From assembly GCA_024138015.1 (NCBI GenBank), contig JAMXBB010000012.1:18219374-18283373 (forward strand): a stretch of DNA of 64,000 nucleotides, read 5' to 3'. The position numbers were made by a program, and so were the translations under genes. The stretch is from Lumnitzera littorea (Eukaryota; Streptophyta; Magnoliopsida; Myrtales; Combretaceae). Shown one piece after another: positions 11,362 through 23,292 of the stretch (position 1 is the first letter of the stretch; the number at the start of each line of letters is the position of its first letter). A model generated the notes under the pieces. It worked only from the letters and a program-made list of their open reading frames with translations. It was not told where the DNA came from and did not search any database.

Positions 11362-14300
11362 TTAGGTTGTACTCCAGACGGAAGGAAGCTTATCAGAACC
11401 CGGGACCGGCAGGTTTCGAACGTTGACATCCAAAGGCAGCAAGCGGAACTCGATCTGGTAATCTCTGAAAACATTGATCATTTGTTCCACTAAGAGGGTT
11501 CGCCTGACCAGTCTCTCTCTCATGTCCTGAAAGTTCATCCGGTGCTTCAAAGCTAGCGTCATTGACATTTTGTTCATTTCCTCCACATTATTTATGATGA
11601 ACATTGGATTTGGATACCAGTGGTCACCCCTGAAGTCTATATACCTGTTCATTAAAAATGAATTTTTTGTAAGTGGCATGTCAAAGTTAATAGTTATAAC
11701 TCTTGTTTTTGGAAATGCAAAATGAAATGTAATCTGCGGTCCAACATGGATGGTTACAATTACAATTAACGTCAATATCACAATTTACACATTAATTTTA
11801 CTAGCTTTTGTAATTATATGTTCAAAGTTTTGATTTATATAGTTATATATTCAATTAAATATTCAATTATCACTATATACATCTCGATTAAATCCAATTC
11901 ATATTGTTAAGTAAGTTAACACAATTACCCAATAAGATGACTGTTCAAGTCTTAAAATAGTCACATGAACCCTGACAGTTAACCACAAACTATCCCTATA
12001 AAATAATGAATCGCAATACCCATAAGTAGCTACCATAGCATTAGGAAGATTGCACAATCCTTTTAAAGTTATGGACAACCATTCTATTGGTAAATCGTGC
12101 ATACTGAAGCAACTGTGTGAATTAAAATTAATTAAGATATAAATAATGAAAAATAAAGTTTCTAACTAGATATATAATTAAATAAATCAAAACTCTAGAT
12201 GTATAATTGTAAAAAATAGTAAAATTAGGATGTAAATCATGATATTACCCTATTACAATTGCTCTCTTATTTGCTCTTACTTATAATATTATAATTCATA
12301 CAGCATATCACTTTTAATGAAGTTTTTCTTATATATAATAAGTGGTATATTTCAAGATGATAAAATAGTTGTTGGGGCTAATAAATGATACAATGAGCCA
12401 TATAAAGAGCACTCCTAAGCAAGTTACTCTTTGTAGGAAGTTGTAATGCTGATGCCTCTAGTAAATAAAAGAATAGAGTTATTAGGTCCACCATACTCTC
12501 TAATTTTTTCCTTCATCTTTTGAATCTTTTCCACTGGAGTCGAAACATTGAGACAGAAGTCGATCTTCTCCATCATATGTGGACTGCGGTTGTGATTGCT
12601 GATGGGCATGTTGGCCAAAACACTGTTAGGGTATCTGATCTTGAGATTATCATACCTCAGAAAAACAGTGGTTAATATATTCATTTCATCGACTACCATC
12701 TGCAAACACGGAGGTATCCAAGTGAGCATAGGGTGTTGAAACAAACCCGAGTAAAGAGTACAGAGACACCTGGATTTCTAAAATATCATACTTGAGCCCT
12801 TTTGGAAAATGTTACACCATAAAAGTTCTCTATTAGTATAATAACAAGTCAAGTCAAGTCAAGTTTTGTTCATTATTTGATTTGGGATTTTTCGTTTTCT
12901 TCTTTACCTGTACTCCATCAACTTCACATCGATCGCCAACATGGTAAGGATGCATTACGAACAAGAAGATGATAGCTTCGAACACTGTCTTGCAGCTATT
13001 GCCGAAGACAAAAGCCAGTAAAAGGAGCTGAGAGCTTACAAAGACAAGAAATTGGGTGACTGGAACTCCAAGTATTAGAAGCCAGATTATTATGGAAAGT
13101 ATGGCTACAATTATGCTTAGCATATTATGCAGGTCATCAACAGCTGTATTGGTATCATTGAGAGACTTTGCAAGTGCCTCTCTCTCTTTCAAAGCTTTTA
13201 CCTATGTAAATGAAAATGAATTCAAGAATGTCAAACAATTCTTGGTTAGTGAAAAAAAGATCAAAAGAGATTAACAATTGAAAGATGAACTTGAGGGAAA
13301 GGGTAGAGAAAGGGCGGGGAACATAAATCAGTAGGCATACAAGTATTTGCCCATCACTCATCAAAATATGGGGTGTATTAGCACGAATGAATTTTTTTTT
13401 TCCATCAGTAGGATGAATACTTAAATAACGACCCCATCTTTTACGGACCTTAAAATATAAAATAATATAATTCACTCTTATTTATAGTAAGGTAGGTCTT
13501 GTACAAACATAAAGCAATATATAGAAATAAATAAAACTGGCAGGGAAGTTCTGCAAAGTGCAGATACGGCACTTTTAAAAGCTTCTCAAGAAATTTACCG
13601 TTGAGATGCTCTTACCACTGAAATTTTAAGAGATCTCTGGTCGATTCCGTCATCTTCCGTCCCTCCACCAAAGAGATGTATCGTCTTCCTCGTTTCATCC
13701 TCATCCATAAACTGCAACAGGTCTTCAAGATGAATAATTCTGTCAACAATGGAAAAGAAAGACATGGTTTTAGCCCTTTTGAAAGAAGATCTGAAAATGT
13801 GCATTATGACGTGAAGCCAATTTTGAACTTCTTAGGCAAATTGATGCATTCCATTCCATATGACATGAAATATATTGAACAAACTTACTTGGAGCCAGGC
13901 TTAGCTACATTCTTAAATATCTTCTTTACAACCTTCTCTGCTAACTTCTCTGCTTCCTGTTCGGAAGTAATACGCACCGAAGAGGAGCCTTCCATGTCTG
14001 AATCCACTATCTGCTCATCCAGAGTTGATAGCCTCCCACGTTTTAAGATATTGATCATCCTCATCATGTACCAAGCCGAGACGTTTTTGCGGTTCACCTT
14101 AGGCTGCTTTTTTTGGCCTGCCGGGGTCTTGTTTTCTTTGTTTCCACTCTTTAGAAGAAGGGGTTCTCTGAGATCTCTTGTTGTAGAAGCACTATTATCC
14201 CGAGACTCCTTGGCGTGATGGATTTGGGTGCCTTTTTCTTCCTGTCTGGTGTGCTTCTCAATTGAAGGTCTTGAAGAAAGAGTTTCAATGACATATTGCT

Positions 14301-15102
14301 GGAAGATAGCGTTATGGATGCGATCGAAGTAGTTATTCACGTGGAAAGACGAAGCAAGGACTTTGACAAGGAGGGTTTTCAAAAGCCATAGGAATGCTGC
14401 TACTAGCAAGCACAATAGGACTTTGGTCACGTAGGCCTGCTTAACTTCTCCATGGAAAATGCACTTCCATACAAGCAAAACTAGGCTCAACCATAGGCAG
14501 TTTTGGGCAGGCCTCTTCAATCCGTACACGAAGTATAGCACCTTCTGTTGGAGCAAAAAGGTTTGTTCAGCAAAGATTACAGCCACCCGAATCACGTAGG
14601 CCGATATCAGGTGGCCTGATATGAGAGCCAGGATGAGTAATTCCCACTTCCACAACCGAATGCCCCATAACCTTTGTCCCTTCAATTTGGGGATTGAAAG
14701 GCTACAAATAAGAGCCACCGCCAATGTGACAAGAATTGTGCACTCAATGATTGTCATAAAACGGGGCTTCATGTCCTTAAATTCCTCAGTGAAATCATCC
14801 TTGTCATCATCTTCATCAGCATCTTCTCTATCGTGATTTTTCATCGAACGGGCTCTTGTCGATAGCAACCACCATAAATTCAGACGAGAAGGATTGTTTC
14901 GACCAGAGGATGACTCTTGTTGAGCTTCCTGGTTAAGCAAGCCTCCGTTCTTTTGTTGAACGGCTTCACTTAGTACATGATGGAATGAGGCTTTCAGTTT
15001 CCTGGCTGCGTTCTCATTCTTGCTTCTTCTCATTACTGGTTCTGTGCCCTCATCTGGGATGAGGACTTGGATCTCTCCGCGCGAACTCCCGGATTCAGCC
15101 AT
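11362..15102 (-). CDS. MSL10: MscS-like mechanosensitive channel, MSL10 type
   Basis: Five exons on the minus strand: 15102-13889, 13739-13616, 13201-12908, 12699-12497 and 11644-11362. All introns are GT-AG (149, 414, 208 and 852 bp). The joined product is 705 residues, close to the length of Arabidopsis MSL10. MSL proteins of this group are plasma-membrane channels opened by membrane tension. The cytoplasmic N-terminus has an acidic run at 91-103. Helices lie near 116-137, 153-178, 188-216, 226-250, 473-492 and 497-527. Helix 6 is pore-lining and is followed by FGNSCKTVFE (512-521) and HPYHVGDRCEVDG (530-542), the MscS-domain signature. FHVNNYFDRI (253-262) and FKNVAKPGSK (396-405) are typical of plant MSLs. 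The C-terminal part (DHWYPNPM; LLPLDVNVRNLP) is the cytoplasmic beta domain. Exon 2 was placed by the split AA|A codon; exon 4 ends at a GA|GTATGG donor. The symbol means closest type; orthology was not tested. Confidence 0.94.
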
Positions 15103-18032
15103 TTTTTGTTAGCCAAATTGCGGGATGCAAGATGACTAGCTTTCTCGATTCAATGTGTTGTTATTGGTTAAAAAAAAAAGAAAAAAACAACATTATGCTT
15201 TTTAATGAATTCAAAAAAGGAAGTCATACAATTCCTAACGCAAAACAACCAAACCGGAGCAGAATATATGCTCCTTCGGGTGAAAATTAAGGAAAAAAAT
15301 TCACGGGAGGTGAGATGTCGTATATAATACTTAGTGGAAGTACGAGAAAATTAAAAAGGAAATGACATTTGACTCCCCATTATAGAAAATCCACCATAGT
15401 ACTCAGAACTTGTAAAATTTTAATCAGTTATCACTTATCACGTTATGATCCACGCGGCATATCACTTTTAACGAATTCTTTCTCGGAAATTAAAAGCTAA
15501 ACTGCAATATTCACTTAAAGTACACACCATTTCTAGCCATTGATAATGAGCATCCACACAGATAATAAAAGCAATTTTTTCCACAACACAGAGAATTTGT
15601 GCAAACGGAAAAGGAGATTTGAAATGATACCTGTCAAATTTAAGATGCTTCCACTTCTTCAGCCAAAGTAAATTATGCCCAAAAAAGGAATAAAGATTGA
15701 TTAGAGAATAACATTATATATCTTAAGAATCAAACACAGCGTGATACATGTTTTCCTTGATGTAGATAATTATAATTAGTTTTTTTTTTTTTTAAAAAAA
15801 ATACTGTAGTATTCTAACAAAAATCGCGTTGATATTAATCTTTCAAGTATTGTGCATTTGTTAGTAATCTCTAATTGTTAATTGCCTAACCTTTACTGAT
15901 ATATAATCATTAATCAATGCCTTAGAACTATCAAATATTATAATAGTATTTTTAAAAGTTGTGGCTTACTAAAGATGTGGTGAGAGCTAAAAGGCGAAGG
16001 TTGGAGCTGATGGCTCATAGTGGTGGTTAACCATTAAGGGATGAGAAAATTCATTTTGAAAAGAGGAAATCATTTTCTTTATTTTCTATTACTATTTTCC
16101 AGCCACCATCACTCTCTTTCACCACTGTGACTTACCACTTAAAACTACTAATATATATATATATAACCAATTGATATTTAACAATAGTTATTACAGCATT
16201 AAAATTTTGATCATAACAAATATCAAAAAAGGATCAGAAAACACTTTTGCAAAACAAACGCTGTAAATATATTTTTTTTTCCCACTATAAACAGTAATCC
16301 TCAAGGGGAAGTGGGGGGGAAAAAAAACACGAATCATAAAAGAAATGTGTATTGAAAGCTAAAAGCGATTAGAACCTGGTGAAAAGGATGTTACAATTGA
16401 CTAAGCGGAGAAGAGTGCAGAAATCATAGTATTTCATGATACAACATTAACAATTGACAAAGAGCTTCTGCTTTAAGAAGATACAAGGAGGAGGAGGACA
16501 TAATCTAGTGCTTGCTTTTTATTCACTAACCAAGGAGGAGCGGCGTATATAGGCTTATGCAATAAAAAGCTAAGACCAAAAATCAGCAACTATATGTTTG
16601 TTATGAAAAACAAACTAATTTCCCGAAAGCTTGGACTCGTAATAGCTAAACAAAAAACTACTTAAGACTTATTCAACATCTCAATAAAGTACTGATTTTA
16701 TCGAGCATGATATTTCCAGTGTGTCCAGAAAACCAAAATAGAAAACTTATTCCATTTTGGTACTATTGTTATTATGAGTATTTTGAAGTTCGGCCATGAA
16801 AATTTTTCATTCGTTGTAAGTTCGGACATGGTACCATATATTAAGTATAAAATTGGGACCCAAATACAAAGTGATCATGCATTGTGTTATTATAAAAAGG
16901 GTCCTTTTGGCCGGTTGTTTTGGGAATTTTTTTTTTTTTTTTTTGGCTTTATACACAAAGATAATAATAATAATAATAAAATAACAAATATACACATCAA
17001 ATACAGAACACGCATGAATAAGGAGAAATCTGAATCAAATAAGATATGAATAAATATAATAGACGGTACTGTAATCCAACAAAATTCTAAGATTTCCTTA
17101 GTTTAAGCTAAAGTGTATCAAATTTCACCATCTACTTGAAGTTTAACATGATATGCTGGCTTAAATAAACGGCATTTCAACTGAATAATATTAACGATTG
17201 TGCAACGTTTATCATCTACTTGTGTTAATGAAAAATGCATTACGAACCACCAAAACTAGTGGTTGTATATGCATGTGGCCCAAATTTCTAATAGGTTTTG
17301 CAAATTAAATTTTTTTCTTTTCCAAGCTGTGAGTTATATTTAAGCCTTGGGGAGAAATTGCGGCTCGGTAGTATTCGCTATGTTTGAGGTCCGCATGGTG
17401 TAATAGTTTTGGGCCAACTCACAAGCTCATTAAATAAATTGGACAACGGTATCTTTCCATCTCCATGCATTAGACAAAACTACGTCTATACCTAATTGTG
17501 GTATTGATAACTTGACAGTACGTAAGCAAAGTCGGCTCTCGTATTCAATTTTTTCTGGGTTTCTTTATCCTTTTCATTTCTTTTGCCCTTTGGTTTCCTT
17601 TTAATTTTCTGAATTTTGTGCCATCTTTCATACGATATCACGTTTGTATTTTTATCAGTTCTTATATGGTCAGTAAAGACATTGGGTTTTATTTTTATTC
17701 TGAGTTTGAACACTTGTAGAGGTAGAAAGAGTTATAGGGGCTCTGGCCCAACCCAACTCGGCGAAAGTGCCCTCCTCTCTTTTACTCATCAAGGCAGTAA
17801 GACGTGTGTAAGCTGGATTGCCATGAAAACTGGCAGCGGTAGTCATGAACCACCAATGGTTCTGACAGGTTAAATTTGAGGTTCTTGAAAGCATTGGTTC
17901 AACTAGCATGATCTTTTTTTTTTTTCAAAATTTATTAATTTCCCCTTCCTCTAGAGTGCCATTTTCTTCCTTCTTAACTTATACTTTTTAAGTATTGAAG
18001 AATCGATGTTGATGTAGATTGATAGGATACGC

Positions 18033-18063
<31 letters not shown>

Positions 18064-20146
18064 TACAAGAACATTACATCTATGTAATTAAGAACCAAAA
18101 TAAATAAGGAAATATCACTCCCCTTATAAAGAAGTAATGTTGAAAATAAATAAAATAGTACTACTATTCTTACATTAATATACTGAAAAAAGAAGTAATG
18201 TTAATGGAGGTATAAAATTACCTCAAGTTGACATTGTATTATCAATTAATGCAAAGTAGCAATGTCAAGTCGTTTCTATCCTACATGAGTTCGAGAATTG
18301 ACCTATCCGAGCTTCCACCCAAAAGTATTGAGATCACTAAAATAGTCATTTTTAAGTTAAATGTTCAACAAGTTTCTTGTTCTCTCTTCTCCATTCTTTG
18401 CTAATGATGCCAAAATTACCAAAACTTGTCATTCCGTATGAGATAGGATTGAAAATTCCTTATGTACATTCTCCACCAACCCAACATGTCAAAGTCATGA
18501 ATAGGTACACTTTCAAGAAAGTTAAAAGTTTCTATGAGGAACTTGATTACTACCCTGTTCCTATGCTTTTCAATATTTGTGCTATTATTAAATCCGCAAT
18601 TAGGGTATACTGCATGAGCTTCTTTCTCTGAGAGACTAATAAAAACTTAACCATCATAAGTATATGAAAATTGATTCATAAGTTAGCTAGATCATCTCTC
18701 AATTGTTACTAAGGCATCAATTGTACGGGCATCTTAAGTGTCAAGCATTTCTTCAATGTACTCATAATTTATCCGTCTAAGATTATTGTAACAAGATAGA
18801 TATTAGGAATATCCTATAATATGCCAACTATTTCCTAATCACCTCACTTATAAATACTTGTAGTATCATATGGCGATGAAAATAATATAAGAATGCAAGT
18901 ATCTTAAAACTTAAAAAAAAAAAAAAAGTGAACGAATGCTTGATTGATAAACATATGAAAATGTTTTTGTACAATCATGAAAAATTTTGAGTACTTATAA
19001 GAGTTTCATGGACGTGTCATAATTTTTAGGGCGTAGTGGTATATTCGAGATATAGAGTATAGCAAGATTACGTAATGCAAATTTGTAGTATATCATGCTT
19101 TGGAGAAGTGGATATGTAAAATTAAACCCATGTTGCACGTGCTTTGTCAAACCCCTAGGTTTTAGTCATTATATGAGTAGGTTTTGCAGCACCTTATTGC
19201 TTGATGCGTGGCTAATAACCTTTTTAATATATAGCATCTTAAAATCCAATGTGAACATCTTGTTGGATTTAATATGTGATAAGTACAATGTATGTGAAAA
19301 AAGGGTCGCATAGCTTGGGCTGGCAAATGGCTTATTATTTCGAAATAAACATGGTGTTTACCATTGCACTATAGAAAACAATCCGAAAAATATTTTTTGG
19401 TGGTGTATTCTCATCCCAAATAATACTGACGATTTGGAAAATTATCTGTAAATTACGACGTTTATTAAATTTTTATAAGAGTGGTTAAGATTGTCAGACT
19501 CAACTTGGATATTGATAGATTTGCGTAGACTTTATATAGATTTTTTTTTTTTTTTCCTATTTTGTTAGGAATTTCCGCTTCAGCTCCAGCGACCTAACAT
19601 AAGGAAAAGCCAAATCGATGCAAAACCTTTGGATAGCTCGAAAATCATTATAAGTTACTGAGAAGCCTATCCTCACGTGTCCACCTACTCTAGAGTCTAG
19701 ACTTATTTGTATCAGCATCAGGGACATGTCTCTCGTGTCATACTCTCGTACTCAGAACTCGCAGAGGTCCCAAGTTAAGTTCCATGATCGTACTCGTACT
19801 GCAAGCACCGATCTATAGTTCCGATATTCGGTCACGGTACTGAGTTTTTAATTCCTCTAAAATTCTATAGAAGCTCCGCGATCATGAAATATTAGACCAA
19901 CATTTGTTGGTTGCACTCAATTGTCAATTGTTTACGACATTCCCATAGTTAAAATTTATATTACTGATAAGTATTATCTAGTCACATGACATAATTAACG
20001 TTGTGTATATTACAACCAACCAAAAGATTTCACAAATAATTCAAAACCTCCTCGTAAGTTTTTCATTATTAGTTATGCTTGATAACTTTTCCACATCAGA
20101 GCAAATCATTTTTCACACTAATAATATATTTTAACTTTTATATAAC
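15103..20146. other. long intergenic region upstream of the channel gene
   Basis: Mostly AT-rich, with homopolymer runs (T at 15780-15793, T at 16930-16944, A at 18033-18059). No clear TATA box is placed for the channel gene; an AT-rich TATA-like string lies near 15314-15325. ORFs at 16774, 18377 and 19095 are short and unrecognised. 19540-19870 is less AT-rich and may be an old repeat, but I see no ends. Confidence 0.4.
17690..17885 (-). pseudogene. possible coding fragment of unknown family
   Basis: A patch richer in G and C than its surroundings that is open on both strands. The minus-strand reading includes NHWWFMTTAASFHGNPAY and a tail GTFAELGWARAPITL, which is not low-complexity. The plus-strand reading is serine/glycine-rich. 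I do not recognise either. It could be a gene remnant captured by an element or a single exon. No start, splice pair or neighbouring exon supports a live gene. Confidence 0.2.
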
Positions 20147-20708
20147 TGTTGATATGATATTTTAGATATAAAACCCTTAAACCAACACCGACCAATCGAG
20201 ACCTTGATCCAATCTTATTAGACTCATGGCCTAAGCTAATCCGCTAATAGCCAATTTGGTCAACTTTTTAGCCGATCTCCACATAAACTCTTTAGACGAC
20301 CTACCCGACCTAAAAGCCTCATAATGGCCACTAGATAAGAAAAAAGGCTTAGAGACTCAGTCGATTGCCATGATCCTACAAATCTAAAACACGTCGGATT
20401 TTGTACTCCCACTACCTAGGTCATGCTAAAATGTTACTTATGTTCTCGTAATTCTCGACAACCCTCCTCTATAAATACTCTCGAGCATCTCAAAGGTAAT
20501 CCATCTTGACTCTTTGTATACTCATATTATTTTTTTTAGCTTTCAGTATTCTTACTCTCTCCTTTACACACAAATACTAACTTAAGCATTAGAATGACCA
20601 TACAAAACAACATCTCGGTACCCCTTATAGTGTTCTATTTGGTAGGCTCACCACCTAAGCACAAAGCTTAAGTCCATTTACTCTACCAGTCAAATCCTAC
20701 TAACAACA
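20147..20708 (+). repeat. 5' LTR of the Tat-type element
   Basis: It starts near TGTTGATATG and ends in ACA two bases before the primer site. A TATA box (TATAAATAC) lies at 20470-20478. The left end could be three bases further right. Confidence 0.55.
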
Positions 20709-20710
20709 TG

Positions 20711-20728
20711 TAATGCTATATGTGGGAA
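20711..20728 (+). promoter_or_regulatory. primer binding site, tRNA-Arg type (decayed)
   Basis: TAATGCTATATGTGGGAA matches the usual Tat-lineage primer site at about 12 of 18 positions, with the last eight bases (TGTGGGAA) intact. Confidence 0.55.
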
Positions 20729-20811
20729 ACAAACTCATTTGCTACCTTAAACACAATAAATACACCCAATACTTTATTGTAACTTGTTCATAATGTCTTA
20801 AATTGTGAACC

Positions 20812-22437
20812 CCAATGATAACCAAACTCTTATTGAGCCTACTGCTAAGCAACACCCATTGGAGAAGCTCAAAAAAATGCTCAAAGAACTTATGGCCAAA
20901 AATGCCCAAATGGAAGCTTGAAACTCAGAACTTTAAGTTAGGATAGATGAGGTAAAGAGGCAAAGTAAGCACAACAAAATGCCTCCTCTTACTGATGCCT
21001 TATACACTCGTATTGGTTAGAACCATCATCCCCAGCAGCAAAATAACAGGGTACCTTAACCTAGCCCCCAATATAAGAATAGCAAGCGCAACTTGCGGCT
21101 AACTATAACTGTACCTTTGCTGGCAATGAACAAGTAGCTGATTCCCATTTGGGGTTGCCCACTTAGCAATGCGTAGAACTCATTCGATTGACAATGCTAA
21201 CCTAAATGAGCTTCAAGAAATGGTCAAGAGGCTATTCAAGAAGCAAGAGAGCAAAGCCGTCAAAGGCACCAACCTTGTTGCCAGCAATAAAACCCCTTCA
21301 CTAGGAGTGTCCAAAATGAGGTTCTCCTTCCAAACTCCAAGCTCCCCACCCTAGACCAATACAATAGGACAGGTGACCTTGATGATCAGCTACTTTACTT
21401 TCGCACCCTCATGAACCTTTATAGTCATAAGGATGCAATCATATGCAAGGTCTTCCGAAGCAAAGTAATGAAGGCAACTCAAACATGGTTTAACCATCTG
21501 CCTAAGAACTTCATAGCATCATTCAACGAGCTCACTTATCCTTCAATCTTCACTTTCAGGCTAGTAAGCCTCCATCTAAGGATACGTTGTCCTTATACTT
21601 AATTCATTAGAAGGAAGGGAAAACCGTTTAAGAGTATGTAGCACAATTTAATAATACAGTGGTGGAAATCCCTTAACTTAACTAGGGAGTTACTATAAAT
21701 ATTGCTTGGCTCAGCATCAAACTGTTAGAAGATTTCTTCCACTTAGTCTACAAAAGTAAGCCCAAGAACCTAATCGAATTTTCGTAGAAGGCCCAAAAGT
21801 ACATAAACTAGGAGGAAAATATTTGCACTAAGCACAAAGCCGACATAGAAAGGTCGGGACGAAAAAAAGATAAAGATAAGAAGTCTATTAAAGGTCAACT
21901 TAACAACAAGCAATCAAGCCGCTTTGATGAGGGGAACACCAATGGTAAGAAGCACCCATCATCCCCACCAACATACACCCAACACACGCTTCTGAACCAA
22001 CCTCTTACTCAAGTATACATGGGGGTCCGGAGGAGAGGCCTACTCCAAAAACCACCCAAGATGAGGGTCAACCCCAATTGTTTTAACTCAAAAAAGTATT
22101 TGTCAGTTCCACAAAAATTACGGTCACACTATGACTGAATGTTTTCAACTAAAAAAACACTGTGGAGTAATCCATCCATAGAGGCTACTTTTTGTGAATT
22201 TTTGGTCGACACCAATGATGGCGAAGATAGGGCACCTTAAAGACAACAAATTAAGGATGTTCAAGAAGAAGACAACAACGATCATCGTAATAATTGAGCC
22301 CCCAACAATGTCATCAACATTATATTTGCGAGGTCACACTCAGGGAGCACTTAAGGAGTCAATCGAGCTGTAGCGGCTTAACTAACGTCCGATCTAAAGT
22401 GATGGCAATGAGAGAAAAGAGGTAGAGATGGGACACC
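20812..22437 (+). pseudogene. Tat-type gag, broken
   Basis: Frame-shifted remains of a gag gene. The recognisable block is at 21355-21660: DQYNRTGDLDDQL, NLYSHKDAIICKVF and ATQTWFNHLPKNFIASFNEL across adjacent frames, the conserved core of plant gypsy gag (capsid region). Further on (21840-22200) basic sequence and a QKYLSVPQKLRSHYD-like stretch precede the interruption by a solo LTR at 22443. Stops are frequent, so no product is possible. Confidence 0.65.
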
Positions 22438-22442
22438 TCTAT

Positions 22443-23292
22443 TATTACAAATTGTGACTAAGAGTAGATAAGGCCAGTCGCTGGATGGGTCCAAATTTAT
22501 AGAAAGCTTGAAAAAGGATTAATGGGAAAAGTGCGAAAGGGCAAAATGAAAAATAAAATAGTAAACAAAACCCACAAACAGCTTTAGAGGATATGACGTA
22601 CTAATGGAACTTCCAAAAACTCATGGCACAATTTGATACGACGCACGAATTGGTCCGATGACGTTACTCGCCACCTAACCTTGCTTAAGGGAAAGAATAA
22701 GAATACTACCGAGAGTAAACAAATAGTGTTTACATAAGGAAGAAAAGTATGGAAAAGTGTATTAAGAATTGATCCAATGTCCTCGCAATTACACAAGGGT
22801 ATTTATACCTATAAGTTAAGGCAACCTACCTAAAAAGGAAAAGATAAAAAAGGCATTTTCTAAGGAAGCAAAGATTAAGATACAAAAAGGTAAAAATAAA
22901 TATATAAGAAAAACAATCATTGGTACAACGGATTCTACACATGATGCTATACACGTAGCGATGCTACGTTGGCGAGGTCATTAGAAGATGCGGATAAAAA
23001 AAGTACGAACAGTTGGCTTGCCCGAGTAGGGATGGCTTTGTCAGTCCGAAGTCTCTCTTTCTTGGCAAAAAAGATGCCAAGTAATTGGTTGGCTCGAGTA
23101 TAAGAGAGTAATTTACTATTTGGCACACTACTGAAAGATGGGCGGTCATACGACTTGGCATGAAAGGTGACTCGGTAAGGCAGTACTTGACCTCAACAGG
23201 AGTTGGTTGGCTAGAGGTCAAGTACCCAAGCCAGCCTCCCTAGTCTTCGGGCTTGGCTACGAGTCAAAGGTCAGATAATCTAATTCCCATCA
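22443..23292 (-). mobile_element. solo LTR of the chromovirus-like family, inverted
   Basis: Aligns along its length with the LTRs of elements M, P and R. On the plus strand it begins TATTACAAATTGTGAC (a decayed TGTTGCAAACCGTGAC) and ends CCCATCA. Perfect 5-bp duplications TCTAT flank it at 22438-22442 and 23293-23297. An inverted TATA box lies near 22798-22809. It splits the Tat gag from its protease. Confidence 0.88.

Noticed and set aside
13155..13475. 106-codon minus-strand frame
   Set aside because: It covers intron 2 and reads exon 3 of the channel gene in the wrong frame.
13676..14218. 180-codon plus-strand ORF
   Set aside because: It lies opposite exons 1 and 2 and intron 1 of the channel gene and has no family character; it is an antisense shadow.
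18033..18059. 27-A run as the tail of a retrocopied gene
   Set aside because: No coding remnant or target duplication is visible next to it.
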